A stretch of DNA of 64,000 bases from G965202915 sp965202915 (GCA_965202915.1 OZ241847.1:868001-932000); one strand, 5' to 3'. Counted from the first letter of the stretch, positions 1 through 8,435 are shown. Notes: generated by a model from the sequence alone, not told the origin. Numbers and translations are program-made.

Positions 1-497
1 ATCTGCGCCGCGGTCATCAATTCATAACAAATAATTTGTACGGCCGCGGCAATATTGAGGGATGAATATTGTTCATGGGTCGGAATTTGTATCATGCTGC
101 CACAGGTCTCCAATTCATCATTAGTCAAACCTGAGCTCTCCGTACCAAACAGGATGGCAACCTTATCCAGGGTCGTCCGCTTGAACAATTGTTCGGCACA
201 AACCCGCGGAGAAACGGCGGGCCAGGGAATATTTCTGCTTCTGGCACTGGTGCCGATCACGATTTGACAATCTCCAACGGCCTGCCGGAGTGAATCGCAT
301 ATTACCGCATTGGCCAGGATATCATCCGCACCGGCCGCCCGGGCGGTCGCCTCCGCACTCGGATAGATTGCCGGGCTGACCAGATACAGGCTCAACAGGC
401 GCATGGTTTTCATCGCCCTGGCCGCGGCCCCTATATTGCCGGGATGGGTCGTGCCTATTAACACTATGCGGATATGGCTAAGCGGATCCTTATTCAT
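1..497 (-). CDS. trmJ: tRNA (cytidine/uridine-2'-O-)-methyltransferase TrmJ, N-terminal part (runs off window)
   Basis: The reverse strand reads from an ATG at 497 without a stop to the window edge, giving about 165 residues of a SPOUT-family RNA methyltransferase. Visible motifs are the N-terminal VLIGTTHPGNIGAAARAMK, then GTSAR, then LFGTESSGLTNDEL, which belong to the SAM-binding trefoil knot of the TrmJ/LasT group. The family 2'-O-methylates position 32 of several tRNAs. The C-terminal part lies outside the window. The gene is divergent from suhB, as in Escherichia coli, which supports TrmJ over other SPOUT paralogues. The two ATGs are 66 bp apart, so both promoters must lie in that gap or overlap the gene starts. 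Confidence 0.85.
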   Translation of the reverse strand, partial: MNKDPLSHIRIVLIGTTHPGNIGAAARAMKTMRLLSLYLVSPAIYPSAEATARAAGADDILANAVICDSLRQAVGDCQIVIGTSARSRNIPWPAVSPRVCAEQLFKRTTLDKVAILFGTESSGLTNDELETCGSMIQIPTHEQYSSLNIAAAVQIICYELMTAAQ

Positions 498-505
498 CTT
501 CTTGC

Positions 506-534
506 TTCACTATATGGTACCACACAGGTACAAT
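506..534 (+). promoter_or_regulatory. Putative sigma-70 promoter of suhB
   Basis: TTCACT (506-511), a 17-bp spacer and TACAAT (529-534) form a plausible sigma-70 promoter. Transcription would start near 541, about 23 bp before the suhB ATG chosen at 564. This favours that start over an upstream in-frame ATG at 474, which would lie before the promoter and inside trmJ. The -35 match is moderate. Confidence 0.4.
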
Positions 535-563
535 GGTACGCTCCCCTTCATAAGAAAACAGCT

Positions 564-1337
564 ATGCATCCCATGTTAAATATCGCTATTCGCGCCGCCC
601 GGGCGGCGGGTGATATTATTGTACGGCAAATGGATTTGGTGCGGGACCTTGCCGTGCATGTAAAGGGTAAAAATGATTTTGTCACCGAGATCGATAAAAA
701 CGCCGAAATAACCATTATTCAGACGATAAAAAAATTCTACCCGGATCATGCCTTTATTGGTGAGGAAACCGGTGAAACTGGTTCAAATGAACATCAATGG
801 ATCATTGACCCGCTTGATGGAACCACTAATTATCTGCATGGTTTTCCCCAATTTGCCGTGTCGATCGCGTTACGCCACAAAAACCAACTACAAGCCGGCG
901 TGATCTACGACCCCTTGCGTCAAGAAATGTTTACCGCAAGCCGGGGCCATGGCGCACAATTAAATAACAAACGCATCCGGGTCAGTCAACGGCAGGCATT
1001 GGATGGAGCCTTGCTGGGCACGGGTTATCCGTGCAGACAAGAGGAATTGCTGGATAAATATATCGATTCATTTAGAATATTCTGTCCGCTGACCGCCGGG
1101 ATCAGACGTGCCGGCGCGGCTTCACTGGATATGGCCTATCTTGCCTGTGGACGCTTGGATGGGTTCTGGGAATATGGACTGCATATCTGGGATATTGCCG
1201 CCGGCGTATTGCTGATCAGAGAATCGGGGGGACTGGTAAGCGGAACCGATGGCAAAGATGATTATATGGATACCGGCAATATTGTCGCCGCAAATTCAAA
1301 ACTGCTTAAAATAATGCTAAATAAACTAAATCAATAA
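564..1337 (+). CDS. suhB: Inositol monophosphatase family protein SuhB
   Basis: A 257-residue inositol-1-monophosphatase-type phosphatase. The Mg2+-binding motifs are present: GEETG near residue 67, then the metal-binding DPLDGTTNYLHGFPQF, and near the C-terminus WDIAAGVLLIRESGG. In enterobacteria SuhB also acts in ribosomal RNA antitermination and folding. The start was placed at the ATG giving MHPMLNIAIRAARAAG, which aligns with the family N-terminus; an in-frame ATG 90 bp upstream would add a 30-residue tail not found in the family. The stop codon overlaps the next gene's ATG by one base (TAATG), so the two are probably cotranscribed and translationally coupled. Confidence 0.92.
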   Translation: MHPMLNIAIRAARAAGDIIVRQMDLVRDLAVHVKGKNDFVTEIDKNAEITIIQTIKKFYPDHAFIGEETGETGSNEHQWIIDPLDGTTNYLHGFPQFAVSIALRHKNQLQAGVIYDPLRQEMFTASRGHGAQLNNKRIRVSQRQALDGALLGTGYPCRQEELLDKYIDSFRIFCPLTAGIRRAGAASLDMAYLACGRLDGFWEYGLHIWDIAAGVLLIRESGGLVSGTDGKDDYMDTGNIVAANSKLLKIMLNKLNQ

Positions 1338-2293
1338 TGAAAAAACGAATCCTCGTCACCGGCGGCGCCGGCTTCCTGGGTACACATCTGTGCCGGCGTT
1401 TGCTCCATAAGGGTAATGAAGTACTGTGCCTCGATAATTTTTATACCGGTTCAAAGAATAATATTCTTGATTTAGTGACCGACCCTTACTTTGAAATCAT
1501 ACGGCACGACATCTGCTTTCCAATCTATATCGAAGTCGATCAGATCTATAACCTGGCCTGCCCGGCCAGCCCATATCATTACCAACATGATCCGATCCAG
1601 ACCACCAAAACCAGCGTATCCGGTGCAATCAACGTGCTGGGTTTGGCAAAAAGGCTGAATATCCCGGTGCTGCAGGCGTCAACCAGCGAGATTTATGGCG
1701 ATCCGTTGGTGCATCCACAAACTGAAGATTATTGGGGCAACGTCAATCCTATTGGCATTCGCTCCTGTTATGATGAGGGCAAGCGCTGCGCCGAAGCCTT
1801 GTTTTTTGATTACCATCGTCAGCATGGCCTGGATATCAGGGTCGCAAGAATATTCAACACCTACGGCCCCGGGATGAATATTAACGACGGTCGGGTCGTC
1901 AGCAACTTTATCGTCCAGTCCCTGAACGATCAGCCGGTCACGCTATACGGCGATGGCAGTCAAACCAGGTCATTATGTTACGTCGATGACTTGATTGAAG
2001 GATTGATTAAATTAATGAACGTGGGCGAGCTGCACGAACCGATCAACCTTGGCAATCCCGTTGAATACTCAATACTGGAACTGGCCAATCACGTTATTAA
2101 AGCAACCAATAGCCGTTCCAGGGTGATCCATGAGCCGCCCTGTCAGGATGATCCGAGCCGGCGCCAACCCAATATCGACAAAGCCAAATCGCTGCTCGGC
2201 TGGGCCCCCAGGGTGGCCCTGGAAGACGGCTTGATCAAAACCATAGACTTCTTTAAAACGGCATTATCGGACCCGGCCAACGCCGGCAAATAG
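1337..2293 (+). CDS. UDP-glucuronate decarboxylase (UDP-xylose synthase), SDR family
   Basis: A 318-residue extended short-chain dehydrogenase. The N-terminal NAD-binding loop is GGAGFLGTHLCRRLL. The catalytic Tyr-Lys pair sits in SCYDEGKRCAEAL, with STSEIYGDP before it and RIFNTYGPGM after it. The stretch NLACPASPYHYQ is characteristic of UDP-glucuronate decarboxylases (UXS), which make UDP-xylose from UDP-glucuronate through a 4-keto intermediate. A dTDP-glucose dehydratase is less likely because of these motifs. It lies between suhB and a GT2/GT-C pair, suggesting the pentose product feeds a lipid-linked glycosylation route; that link is inferred from position only. Confidence 0.85.
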   Translation: MKKRILVTGGAGFLGTHLCRRLLHKGNEVLCLDNFYTGSKNNILDLVTDPYFEIIRHDICFPIYIEVDQIYNLACPASPYHYQHDPIQTTKTSVSGAINVLGLAKRLNIPVLQASTSEIYGDPLVHPQTEDYWGNVNPIGIRSCYDEGKRCAEALFFDYHRQHGLDIRVARIFNTYGPGMNINDGRVVSNFIVQSLNDQPVTLYGDGSQTRSLCYVDDLIEGLIKLMNVGELHEPINLGNPVEYSILELANHVIKATNSRSRVIHEPPCQDDPSRRQPNIDKAKSLLGWAPRVALEDGLIKTIDFFKTALSDPANAGK

Positions 2294-2299
2294 TGATTC

Positions 2300-3001
2300 A
2301 TGTCTTATACGCTGTCGGTCATTATTCCCTGTTACAACGAGGCTCCCACGATAGCAAAATTGATCGCGTCGGTAGCCCGTGCGCCGATTGATAATATCGA
2401 AATTATTGTGGTGGATGACGGCTCCACGGACGGCACCGCCGATATCCTCGACAAATTAAACGCAGACCCAATCCATAAATTAAAACATTCCGCCAATAAA
2501 GGCAAAGGAGCGGCAATAAGGACCGGGCTCCGCCAGGCATCCGGTGATTACGTCATTATCCAGGACGCCGATCTTGAATATGATCCCAGGGAGTATCCAA
2601 AATTATTAAAACCGATATTGGAAAACGGCGCTGACGTCGTTTATGGCAGCCGTTTTATGGGCGGGGACGCGCACCGGGTGCTGTTTTTCTGGCATTCCAT
2701 AGGCAACAAAGTGCTGACCCTGCTTTGCAATATATTCAGTGATTTGAATCTCACCGATATGGAAACCTGCCACAAATTATTCAAACGTGAATTGATTCAA
2801 AAAATACCACTTAAAGAGGATCGTTTTGGGTTTGAACCGGAGATCACCATGAAAATAGCCAGGATCCCGAATATTTGCGTTTACGAGACAAGCATCGCCT
2901 ATTTTGGCCGTTCTTATGCCGAAGGAAAAAAAATCAGATGGAAAGACGGGGTCCGGGCACTGTACTGCATTCTTAAATATGGCCTCCTCAGAATCGATTA
3001 A
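2300..3001 (+). CDS. Family 2 glycosyltransferase, polyprenol-phosphate sugar synthase type
   Basis: A 233-residue GT-A fold enzyme similar to dolichol-phosphate mannosyltransferase. It begins LSVIIPCYNEAPTIAKLI and has VVDDGSTDGT (first Asp motif), IQDADLEYDP (DxD metal site) and ETCHKLFKRELI. There are no clear C-terminal membrane segments, so it is the short soluble or peripheral type. It starts six bases after the decarboxylase stop and is followed by a GT-C protein. This is the usual pairing: one enzyme charges a polyprenyl phosphate with a sugar and the membrane enzyme transfers it outside the inner membrane. Sugar identity cannot be read from the sequence. Confidence 0.85.
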   Translation: MSYTLSVIIPCYNEAPTIAKLIASVARAPIDNIEIIVVDDGSTDGTADILDKLNADPIHKLKHSANKGKGAAIRTGLRQASGDYVIIQDADLEYDPREYPKLLKPILENGADVVYGSRFMGGDAHRVLFFWHSIGNKVLTLLCNIFSDLNLTDMETCHKLFKRELIQKIPLKEDRFGFEPEITMKIARIPNICVYETSIAYFGRSYAEGKKIRWKDGVRALYCILKYGLLRID

Positions 3002-3050
3002 GATGCACGGGATATAAACATGGTCCCAAATTGCATGGTCCCGGATTGCA

Positions 3051-4634
3051 TTGATCCATAAACCCATCGCCCTCCCGGCAACCAGGGACCGGACCTGCCA
3101 TGCCATACTGTGTGTTTTCACCGTTGTTTATGGGTGGGTGTTACTGTCATTCGTCGCCCATGACGGACTCTCAACCTTCGCCAATGACGGCGCTTATTAT
3201 CTGCTCATGGCGCGCTATTTATCGCCATGGCACGAACCCAGCCCGGCCATCATCGCCGCCTGGCCGCCGATGCAGGATTTTCCGCCGTTTTTTCCATTTC
3301 TCCTGGCCATCTCGGGTGCGGCCTATAACTATACTTTTGCCCATATTTTAACGGCACTTTTTCTACTGCTGTCGATTCCGCTGATTTTTATCCTGGGCCG
3401 CGGCATGTTTACCAGCCACTGGCAGGCACTGATAGTGGTATTGATATTCTGCCTGAGTCCGTCCGCCTGGCTGAATTCTCTGGGGATATTGAGTGAAAAT
3501 CTTTACCTGTTCCTGAGCCTGATCACCTTGATTATGTTTGATAAAGCCGATTTCTCAAAAAAAATAAATCTGTTTATCTTCGGCCTGCTACTGGCGCTGC
3601 TGATACTGACCAGAACCATCGGAGTGGCGATGTCAGCGGCATTTATCATCATCTGTATCATAAAATGGCGTCAACGGACACTCGCATGGCAATATTTTGC
3701 CATTCCACTGATCGTCGCATTCACTTTAACTATCCTCTTCCAGGTTCATAGCGCCACCGTCCCGACCCAGTATATCGATCAGATCAGAGATCTGTTTGCC
3801 ACTCAGACCGAAGACACCCGGGTCACCTGGCAGATAAAAGCGCAATTAACCGCGTTCAGTGACGGTTGGCTGGCCGGGATGATGTATTACTGGACCGACC
3901 AGACCATCGTAACGCAGTCACTGCTTTTGCTGATAGGCCTGTTGTCCTTATGCGGCCTGGTGATCCGAATAAAACAATTACAGTTTGATGCAATCTATAT
4001 CCTGTTTTATCTGCTTATTTTGTTCATCTGGCCACACCCGACACATAGCATCCGTTTTCTCTATCCGGTGTTATGCATACTGATCATGTACGCGTTTTAT
4101 GCCTTATACTTTTTTATCAAGCGTGCCGACCATACCGACGCGCTACTCTCAATCGCCATGCTACTGGTGTTGATAATGATACTGCCGACCTTGTCATACA
4201 CCTGGCACAGATACCAAATCGGCAAACAGTGGGGTTACCATCACATCGCTGAATTTTATCGGCATCCCGACCTGGCCCAGGCCAAAAAAGCGGCGGCAAT
4301 ACGCCTGGCAACGTTTTGGGGAATCAAACACCTGGGTGAAATAACCGAACCGGACGCGGTGATCATGTATTTTGAACCGGCCTATATTTTTTTATTGGCG
4401 GACAGAACCGGCAGAAAAACCGTCTTTAAAAAGAATGGCGACTTTTATATCAAGCGCTACCCCGACGCCGACTATATCTATGTCACCAAACTGCACCCGA
4501 GACCGCCCGAAAAAAGAGATATAAATGGTCTGGAAGTGTACCCGTATATCGCCGACTGGACGCAGTTACTATGGAATCATCACGGTACTGAAGATAATGA
4601 ACACATAGCCTCTTTTTTTAAGATCACCGATTAA
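3051..4634 (+). CDS. GT-C fold multi-spanning membrane glycosyltransferase (ArnT/PMT-like)
   Basis: About 527 residues with roughly ten hydrophobic segments and a C-terminal soluble region of about 130 residues. The first periplasmic loop contains FANDGAYYLLMARYLSPW, with the acidic residue expected for polyprenol-phosphate-sugar-dependent GT-C enzymes. The same loop pattern (SDDAIYLILAEIYSPW) occurs in the two GT-C proteins at 13136-16400, so this is a diverged third member of that family. The start is uncertain: TTG at 3051 is the first possibility in frame and no ATG lies near the beginning. It follows the GT2 gene by 49 bp and probably ends that operon. Confidence 0.7.
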   Translation: MIHKPIALPATRDRTCHAILCVFTVVYGWVLLSFVAHDGLSTFANDGAYYLLMARYLSPWHEPSPAIIAAWPPMQDFPPFFPFLLAISGAAYNYTFAHILTALFLLLSIPLIFILGRGMFTSHWQALIVVLIFCLSPSAWLNSLGILSENLYLFLSLITLIMFDKADFSKKINLFIFGLLLALLILTRTIGVAMSAAFIIICIIKWRQRTLAWQYFAIPLIVAFTLTILFQVHSATVPTQYIDQIRDLFATQTEDTRVTWQIKAQLTAFSDGWLAGMMYYWTDQTIVTQSLLLLIGLLSLCGLVIRIKQLQFDAIYILFYLLILFIWPHPTHSIRFLYPVLCILIMYAFYALYFFIKRADHTDALLSIAMLLVLIMILPTLSYTWHRYQIGKQWGYHHIAEFYRHPDLAQAKKAAAIRLATFWGIKHLGEITEPDAVIMYFEPAYIFLLADRTGRKTVFKKNGDFYIKRYPDADYIYVTKLHPRPPEKRDINGLEVYPYIADWTQLLWNHHGTEDNEHIASFFKITD

Positions 4635-4760
4635 TGCTCAGTGTATAAAACCGGGCATGGTGATATCAGCCGATTGCCATCAATCAGACGCATTCATTAC
4701 AGCTTTCAGGATAATACTTAGGTTGATATGGCATCCATTCAAGGGCAATAAGGTGCCCGC

Positions 4761-6626
4761 TCATTCAAGTGTGGCCAATAATTTATTATAGATCAGATAT
4801 TTTTTCGGATTGGTATTGATTCTCTCCCTGAAAACCCTTATCCCTTGATGGGCCTCCTGATCCCGGCCCATTATTTTAAGTAGCCTGATGCGATAGAGAT
4901 AATATGAGTCCGCCGGCCTGTGACGCAAGGCCTCTCCAATATATTCAAGTGCCTTATCATAGTCTTTTCCATGCAGATGCAGGGTGGCCATGAATTCATA
5001 AAGATAATCTCGGAAATAGCTAAAATAGGGATTCTCGATCAACGCAAGCAGCAACCCGCGCATTTTCTCGGAATCAACTGAGGGACACTGATCCTGTGTG
5101 ATTTCGGCGATAAAACGATCCAGACTGGCAACAATTTTTAAGCCACGGGGTTTGGCATGGGCCGCGATGGCAGTCGCCTTTTGCCAATCCGCATCCCAGT
5201 TGTGCCCCACCGGCAGACAATGATGCAACCTCAATTCCTGAATGGCCACGTGGATTCTCTCCGACTCGATCGCGTTCATCCGTGCGTGGACTGAGGACGC
5301 CTGTTCATACTCACCCGCTTTAAGGTAAATATTGGCCAAACGATGCAAGGACCGGCCGGAGTTGGGATGCAGCCTGGCCCATTCCATCGCCTGTACCGCC
5401 GGTTGCGACCATGTTTGCAGTTCAATCATACTAACAACGGCGATTAGACTGCAATAACCCAGTGCCACTGCACCGGGGATCAGGTATGACCTTGAAGCCT
5501 TTATAAATTTGGTCAGTAAATAACTGATGCCAAAAAAAATACCGAATCCGGGCAGGTAATTCCTATATTCATAATACAGCTCAAGGTTCAAATGGCCGGC
5601 CTCGAGGATATGACCGGCCAAAAACCACAATATCGAAAAACTCAACACCGGTGCAATTTTTCTATATTTCAACCCAAGCAATAAAGCCCCAGACACGGTG
5701 ACGATTGCGATTATCGCATGGGGCGGATCAAACAGCCCTGTTACCGCCGGAAAATCATCATGAAACAGGGTAAAGGCACCGTAGGCGGGTACCAGCAGAT
5801 TCTTTACATAGGTCAATAAGACCAGCGGCTCAGTCATCAGCCGCTGGCTCATCGTGAACGGGTGCAGGTGATAATCGGCCAACACCGCCTCAAAGGTCAA
5901 CGCCAGATATACAATCAGTAAAAACAAAGGGCCGGCGAGAAAAATCCGCGACCATAATTGCAACCGGCGGGGTCCATCAACATTTGACAACAACGTCATC
6001 TCCACTACCGGAATCAACAACAGCAACAAAATACCGTTCTCCTTGGACAATACCGCCAGACCGGCAAACAGATAGACCGTGATAGTCAACCAACAATAAT
6101 CGGCAGTCGATGGCCTGGAGGCGAGCCGCTCGCGAAAATGCAGATATCCCAATACTCCCAGCAAGGTGAACAAACATGAAAGCTGGGTCATGCGCTGGGT
6201 GATATATAAAACCGTCGTCAAGTGCATCGGATGCAATAACCATATCCCGCAGCATAGCAGTGCCAATACCCGCCGATATCTTTTATCCGCTTCCAGGTAG
6301 CTTGCGAGACGCAGACTGAGGATATAGATTAATACCCCATTGATCAGGTGAATAATCAGGTTACCCATCTTGAAGGCGAACGGACTGGAGGGCCAGGCAT
6401 GGTGTTGCAGGGCAAAACTAAGCAAGGAAATGGGCCGACCGGAAGGCCCGGAAAAACCACCGAAAATATAATAGAGCTGGCCGTATTGCTCTATTTCCGC
6501 AAGATTGGCAAGATTATAAAAATCATCCAACAGGAAAGGGCTGGATAATCCCGGATAATACCAACCAGCGGTAAGCCCCAACAAACAAACTACGATCAAA
6601 TGATCACGTTTGATCGCCAACGTCAT
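4761..6626 (-). CDS. TMTC-like GT-C membrane protein with C-terminal TPRs, candidate pilin glycosyltransferase
   Basis: 621 residues. The first 400 or so are hydrophobic, with about ten membrane segments, a first-loop LLDDFYNLANL (paired Asp typical of GT-C enzymes) and a conserved HPMHLTTVLYITQRM. The last 200 residues are soluble with TPR-like helices (LHRLANIYLKAGEYEQA and KDYDKALEYIGEALRHRP). Proteins of this architecture are O-mannosyltransferase-like (TMTC group) and often found near pilins. The gene begins 24 bp after the relic of a third pilin gene and reads in the same direction as two intact pilins. Modification of pilin is therefore a reasonable guess, but nothing in the sequence proves it. 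It converges with the GT-C gene ending at 4634. Confidence 0.65.
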   Translation of the reverse strand: MTLAIKRDHLIVVCLLGLTAGWYYPGLSSPFLLDDFYNLANLAEIEQYGQLYYIFGGFSGPSGRPISLLSFALQHHAWPSSPFAFKMGNLIIHLINGVLIYILSLRLASYLEADKRYRRVLALLCCGIWLLHPMHLTTVLYITQRMTQLSCLFTLLGVLGYLHFRERLASRPSTADYCWLTITVYLFAGLAVLSKENGILLLLLIPVVEMTLLSNVDGPRRLQLWSRIFLAGPLFLLIVYLALTFEAVLADYHLHPFTMSQRLMTEPLVLLTYVKNLLVPAYGAFTLFHDDFPAVTGLFDPPHAIIAIVTVSGALLLGLKYRKIAPVLSFSILWFLAGHILEAGHLNLELYYEYRNYLPGFGIFFGISYLLTKFIKASRSYLIPGAVALGYCSLIAVVSMIELQTWSQPAVQAMEWARLHPNSGRSLHRLANIYLKAGEYEQASSVHARMNAIESERIHVAIQELRLHHCLPVGHNWDADWQKATAIAAHAKPRGLKIVASLDRFIAEITQDQCPSVDSEKMRGLLLALIENPYFSYFRDYLYEFMATLHLHGKDYDKALEYIGEALRHRPADSYYLYRIRLLKIMGRDQEAHQGIRVFRERINTNPKKYLIYNKLLATLE

Positions 6627-6650
6627 CTTGTCGGAAAACCATACCGGTGC

Positions 6651-6787
6651 TTATTTACACGCACCGGGCAGGTATTTGGAAGGAATATCAATAGGTACAA
6701 CACCCTGATCACCGCACTGCTACGTTGCACCACCATCGTCAGTAGAAATCCCATGAGGGTAAAGCCCGATTGTGATGTTTTATCCAT
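6651..6787 (-). pseudogene. Relic of a third type IV pilin gene (internal deletion, frameshift, stop)
   Basis: The reverse strand from 6787 begins MDKTSQSGFTL, the same eleven residues as the neighbouring pilin, with three silent differences. After a deletion of about 100 codons it resumes in another frame with DDGGAT, then TAG where the intact genes have the Trp codon, and ends SKYLPGACK plus TAA, matching the pilin ending TKYLPSACK. Its ATG lies exactly 632 bp from the ATG of the pilin at 7419, the same spacing as between the two intact pilins, so it is the third unit of a tandem amplification. It cannot make a pilin. Confidence 0.85.
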
Positions 6788-6903
6788 GTCCGGCTCTATG
6801 GCGTTAATCCCGGGTTATTCTAAAGTGAGAACTATACACTGGTATTCCATTATAAGCCAAATCAACGTCCCGGTATCGATCGGCGGTATCATCGATGACC
6901 ATT

Positions 6904-6935
6904 AAAAAAGCCGCCCCGGAAACAGGGGCGGCTTT
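6904..6935 (-). terminator. Rho-independent terminator after second pilin
   Basis: A GC-rich hairpin (GCCGCCCC, loop GGAAACA or similar, GGGGCGGC) flanked by A-run and T-run on either side, so it could work in both directions. It lies 32 bp past the stop of the pilin at 6967 and is a copy of the one at 7536-7569. It separates the second pilin from the relic and the membrane glycosyltransferase. Confidence 0.75.
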
Positions 6936-6966
6936 CTCCATCATAAGCCAATACCGACGGACAGGT

Positions 6967-7419
6967 TCACTTACATGCGGACGGCAGGTATTTAGTTTCC
7001 ATATTACCCGGAGTTGAGGCCCGGTCACCACACCCCCACGTTGCACCACCATCTACACTGGAAAGTACATAGGTACTACTTGAGATGTTTGGATTTACGG
7101 TACCCGGCCCTGCCATCGTTGCCACCAATTCAAGGGTCTGACTTACACCGGCACCCAGTTGATAGGCGACGCTGGCAACGTACTTCCCAGCCGTGGTGCT
7201 ACCAACGTCAGTCAGGTTAGTTGGCCAGATACCTTTATCCTGGTAGAACTCAGCCAGAGGCGTCTTAAACCCGGTCGTCAGGTTGACTGCCTCGGCAACC
7301 TGGGTACGGGCGGTATAATCCTGATAAGAGGGAATAGCAATCGCGGCCAGCATCCCGATAATCGCTACGACGATCATCAACTCAATAAGGGTAAAGCCTG
7401 ACTGTGACGTTTTATCCAT
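6967..7419 (-). CDS. Type IV pilin (second tandem copy)
   Basis: 150 residues. The leader is short (MDKTSQSG), cleaved after Gly by prepilin peptidase before Phe, giving FTLIELMIVVAIIGMLAAIA with Glu at mature position 5. The hydrophobic helix continues into SYQDYTARTQVAEAV, typical of PilA. The C-terminus has the disulfide-loop cysteines (TWGCGDR and YLPSACK). It is about 80 percent identical to the copy at 7599. Its upstream region differs from that of the first copy: it derives from the repeat unit and has only a weak TATAAT near 7480 with no good -35 at standard spacing, so expression may be low or depend on read-through. Confidence 0.93.
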   Translation of the reverse strand: MDKTSQSGFTLIELMIVVAIIGMLAAIAIPSYQDYTARTQVAEAVNLTTGFKTPLAEFYQDKGIWPTNLTDVGSTTAGKYVASVAYQLGAGVSQTLELVATMAGPGTVNPNISSSTYVLSSVDGGATWGCGDRASTPGNMETKYLPSACK

Positions 7420-7535
7420 TTCCGGCTCTATGGTGTTAATCCCGGGTTATTCTAAAATGATAACCTTACACTGGTATTCCATTATAAGCCAAATCAACGT
7501 TACGGTGTCGATCGGCGGTATCATCGATGACCATT

Positions 7536-7569
7536 AAAAAAGCCGCACCGGAAACAGGGGCGGCTTTTT
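7536..7569 (-). terminator. Rho-independent terminator after first pilin
   Basis: An A-run, GCCGCACC, a short loop, GGGGCGGC and a T-run form a strong hairpin 30 bp beyond the pilin stop at 7599. It is nearly identical to the hairpin at 6904-6935, as expected from duplication of the whole gene plus terminator. Confidence 0.75.
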
Positions 7570-7598
7570 CCATCATAAGTAAATACCAACGGACAGGT

Positions 7599-8051
7599 TT
7601 ACTTACATGCAGCCGGCAGATATTTGGCGACAAGAGTACCTTGAGTTGAAGCCTGGGTACCACACCCCCACGTTGCACCACCATCTTCACTGGAAAGTAC
7701 ATAGGTACTGCTTGAAATGTTTGGATTCACGGTACCCGGCCCTGCCATCGTTGCCAACAGTTCAAGGGTCCCGCTTAAACCGCTACCCACTTGATAGGTG
7801 ATGCTGGCAACGTACTTCCCAGCCGTGGTGGTACCAACGTCAGTCAGGTCGGCCGGCCACACACCTTTATCCTGGTAGTACTCAGACATAGGCGTCTTGA
7901 ATGCGGCCGTCAGGTTGACCGCTTCCGTAACCTGGGCGCGGGCGGTGTAATCCTGGTAAGAGGGAATGGCGACCGCCGCCAGAATCCCGATAATGGCCAC
8001 CACGATCATCAATTCGATCAGGGTGAAGCCTTGTTGCATAGTCTTGTTCAT
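7599..8051 (-). CDS. pilA: Type IV pilin (first tandem copy), major pilin candidate
   Basis: 150 residues with prepilin leader MNKTMQQG, cleavage before Phe, and mature start FTLIELMIVVAIIGILAAVA (Glu5 present). The globular half ends with the disulfide pair CGTQ...AACK. A strong Shine-Dalgarno (AAGGAG) lies 8 bp before the ATG and a sigma-54-like promoter lies about 130 bp upstream, neither of which the second copy has, so this is the likely expressed major pilin. The first of three tandem units with exactly 632 bp between ATGs. Assembly genes (pilBCD) are not in the window. Confidence 0.93.
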   Translation of the reverse strand: MNKTMQQGFTLIELMIVVAIIGILAAVAIPSYQDYTARAQVTEAVNLTAAFKTPMSEYYQDKGVWPADLTDVGTTTAGKYVASITYQVGSGLSGTLELLATMAGPGTVNPNISSSTYVLSSEDGGATWGCGTQASTQGTLVAKYLPAACK

Positions 8052-8168
8052 GGTTTTGATTCTCCTTAATAATTAACAATAATTCAAAATCTTTACAAAT
8101 CCTAACGGGCTATTATATAACATACCATCAATATAACACATTATATAATAAAAAACAGCCTGTATCAC

Positions 8169-8202
8169 CTGTATCAATATAATACAGCATATATCATGCC
8201 AG
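8169..8202 (-). promoter_or_regulatory. Sigma-54-like promoter with overlapping inverted repeat, upstream of pilA
   Basis: On the reverse strand TGGCATGATATATGCT contains GG (8199-8200) and GC (8187-8188) separated by exactly ten bases, the -24/-12 spacing of RpoN promoters. Pilin genes of Pseudomonas are RpoN/PilR-dependent, which fits. An inverted repeat CTGTAT-N7-ATACAG (8169-8187) touches the -12 element, and a 9-bp direct repeat CCTGTATCA lies at 8159-8176. The leader to the pilin ATG would be about 120 nt, longer than usual. Confidence 0.5.
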
Positions 8203-8262
8203 GTCATGCAAGCCGTTGCTAATCTCTCCACCACCACATCCCCGGAAACCGGATAAAGCCGC

Positions 8263-8434
8263 TTAAACACTGGTTTTCTTTGCACCCTTGGTGGCGTTCA
8301 CCGAAGCGGTTACGGGACCAAATTCTGAATATGGAATATGACCTTCAGCGTCACAAGTGACCATTAGCGTCCGCTTAAATGGCCTACCGGCCAAATAATC
8401 CCGGACCACACCGTAAGCATCATAGTTTAAATCG
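8263..8434 (-). other. Open frame abutting tRNA-Met, unrecognised possible gene fragment
   Basis: Reading away from the 3' end of tRNA-Met, a frame of about 56 codons runs to a TAA at 8263-8265. It encodes a plausible hydrophilic protein tail including DYLAGRPFKRT, VTCDAEGHIPYSEFGPV and a Lys-rich end. There is no ATG near its beginning and the frame enters the tRNA, so it may be the 3' end of a gene that lost its start, or chance. I do not recognise a family. The rest of the stretch between pilA and the tRNA holds only the promoter region. Confidence 0.25.
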
Positions 8435-8435
8435 G

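Noticed and set aside
474..563. Upstream ATG giving SuhB a 30-residue N-terminal extension
   Set aside because: It overlaps trmJ and the putative promoter, and the family starts at MHPMLNIA.
1695..1877. Short frames inside uxs and similar small frames inside other genes
   Set aside because: All lie within strong coding regions and lack ribosome-binding sites or family features.
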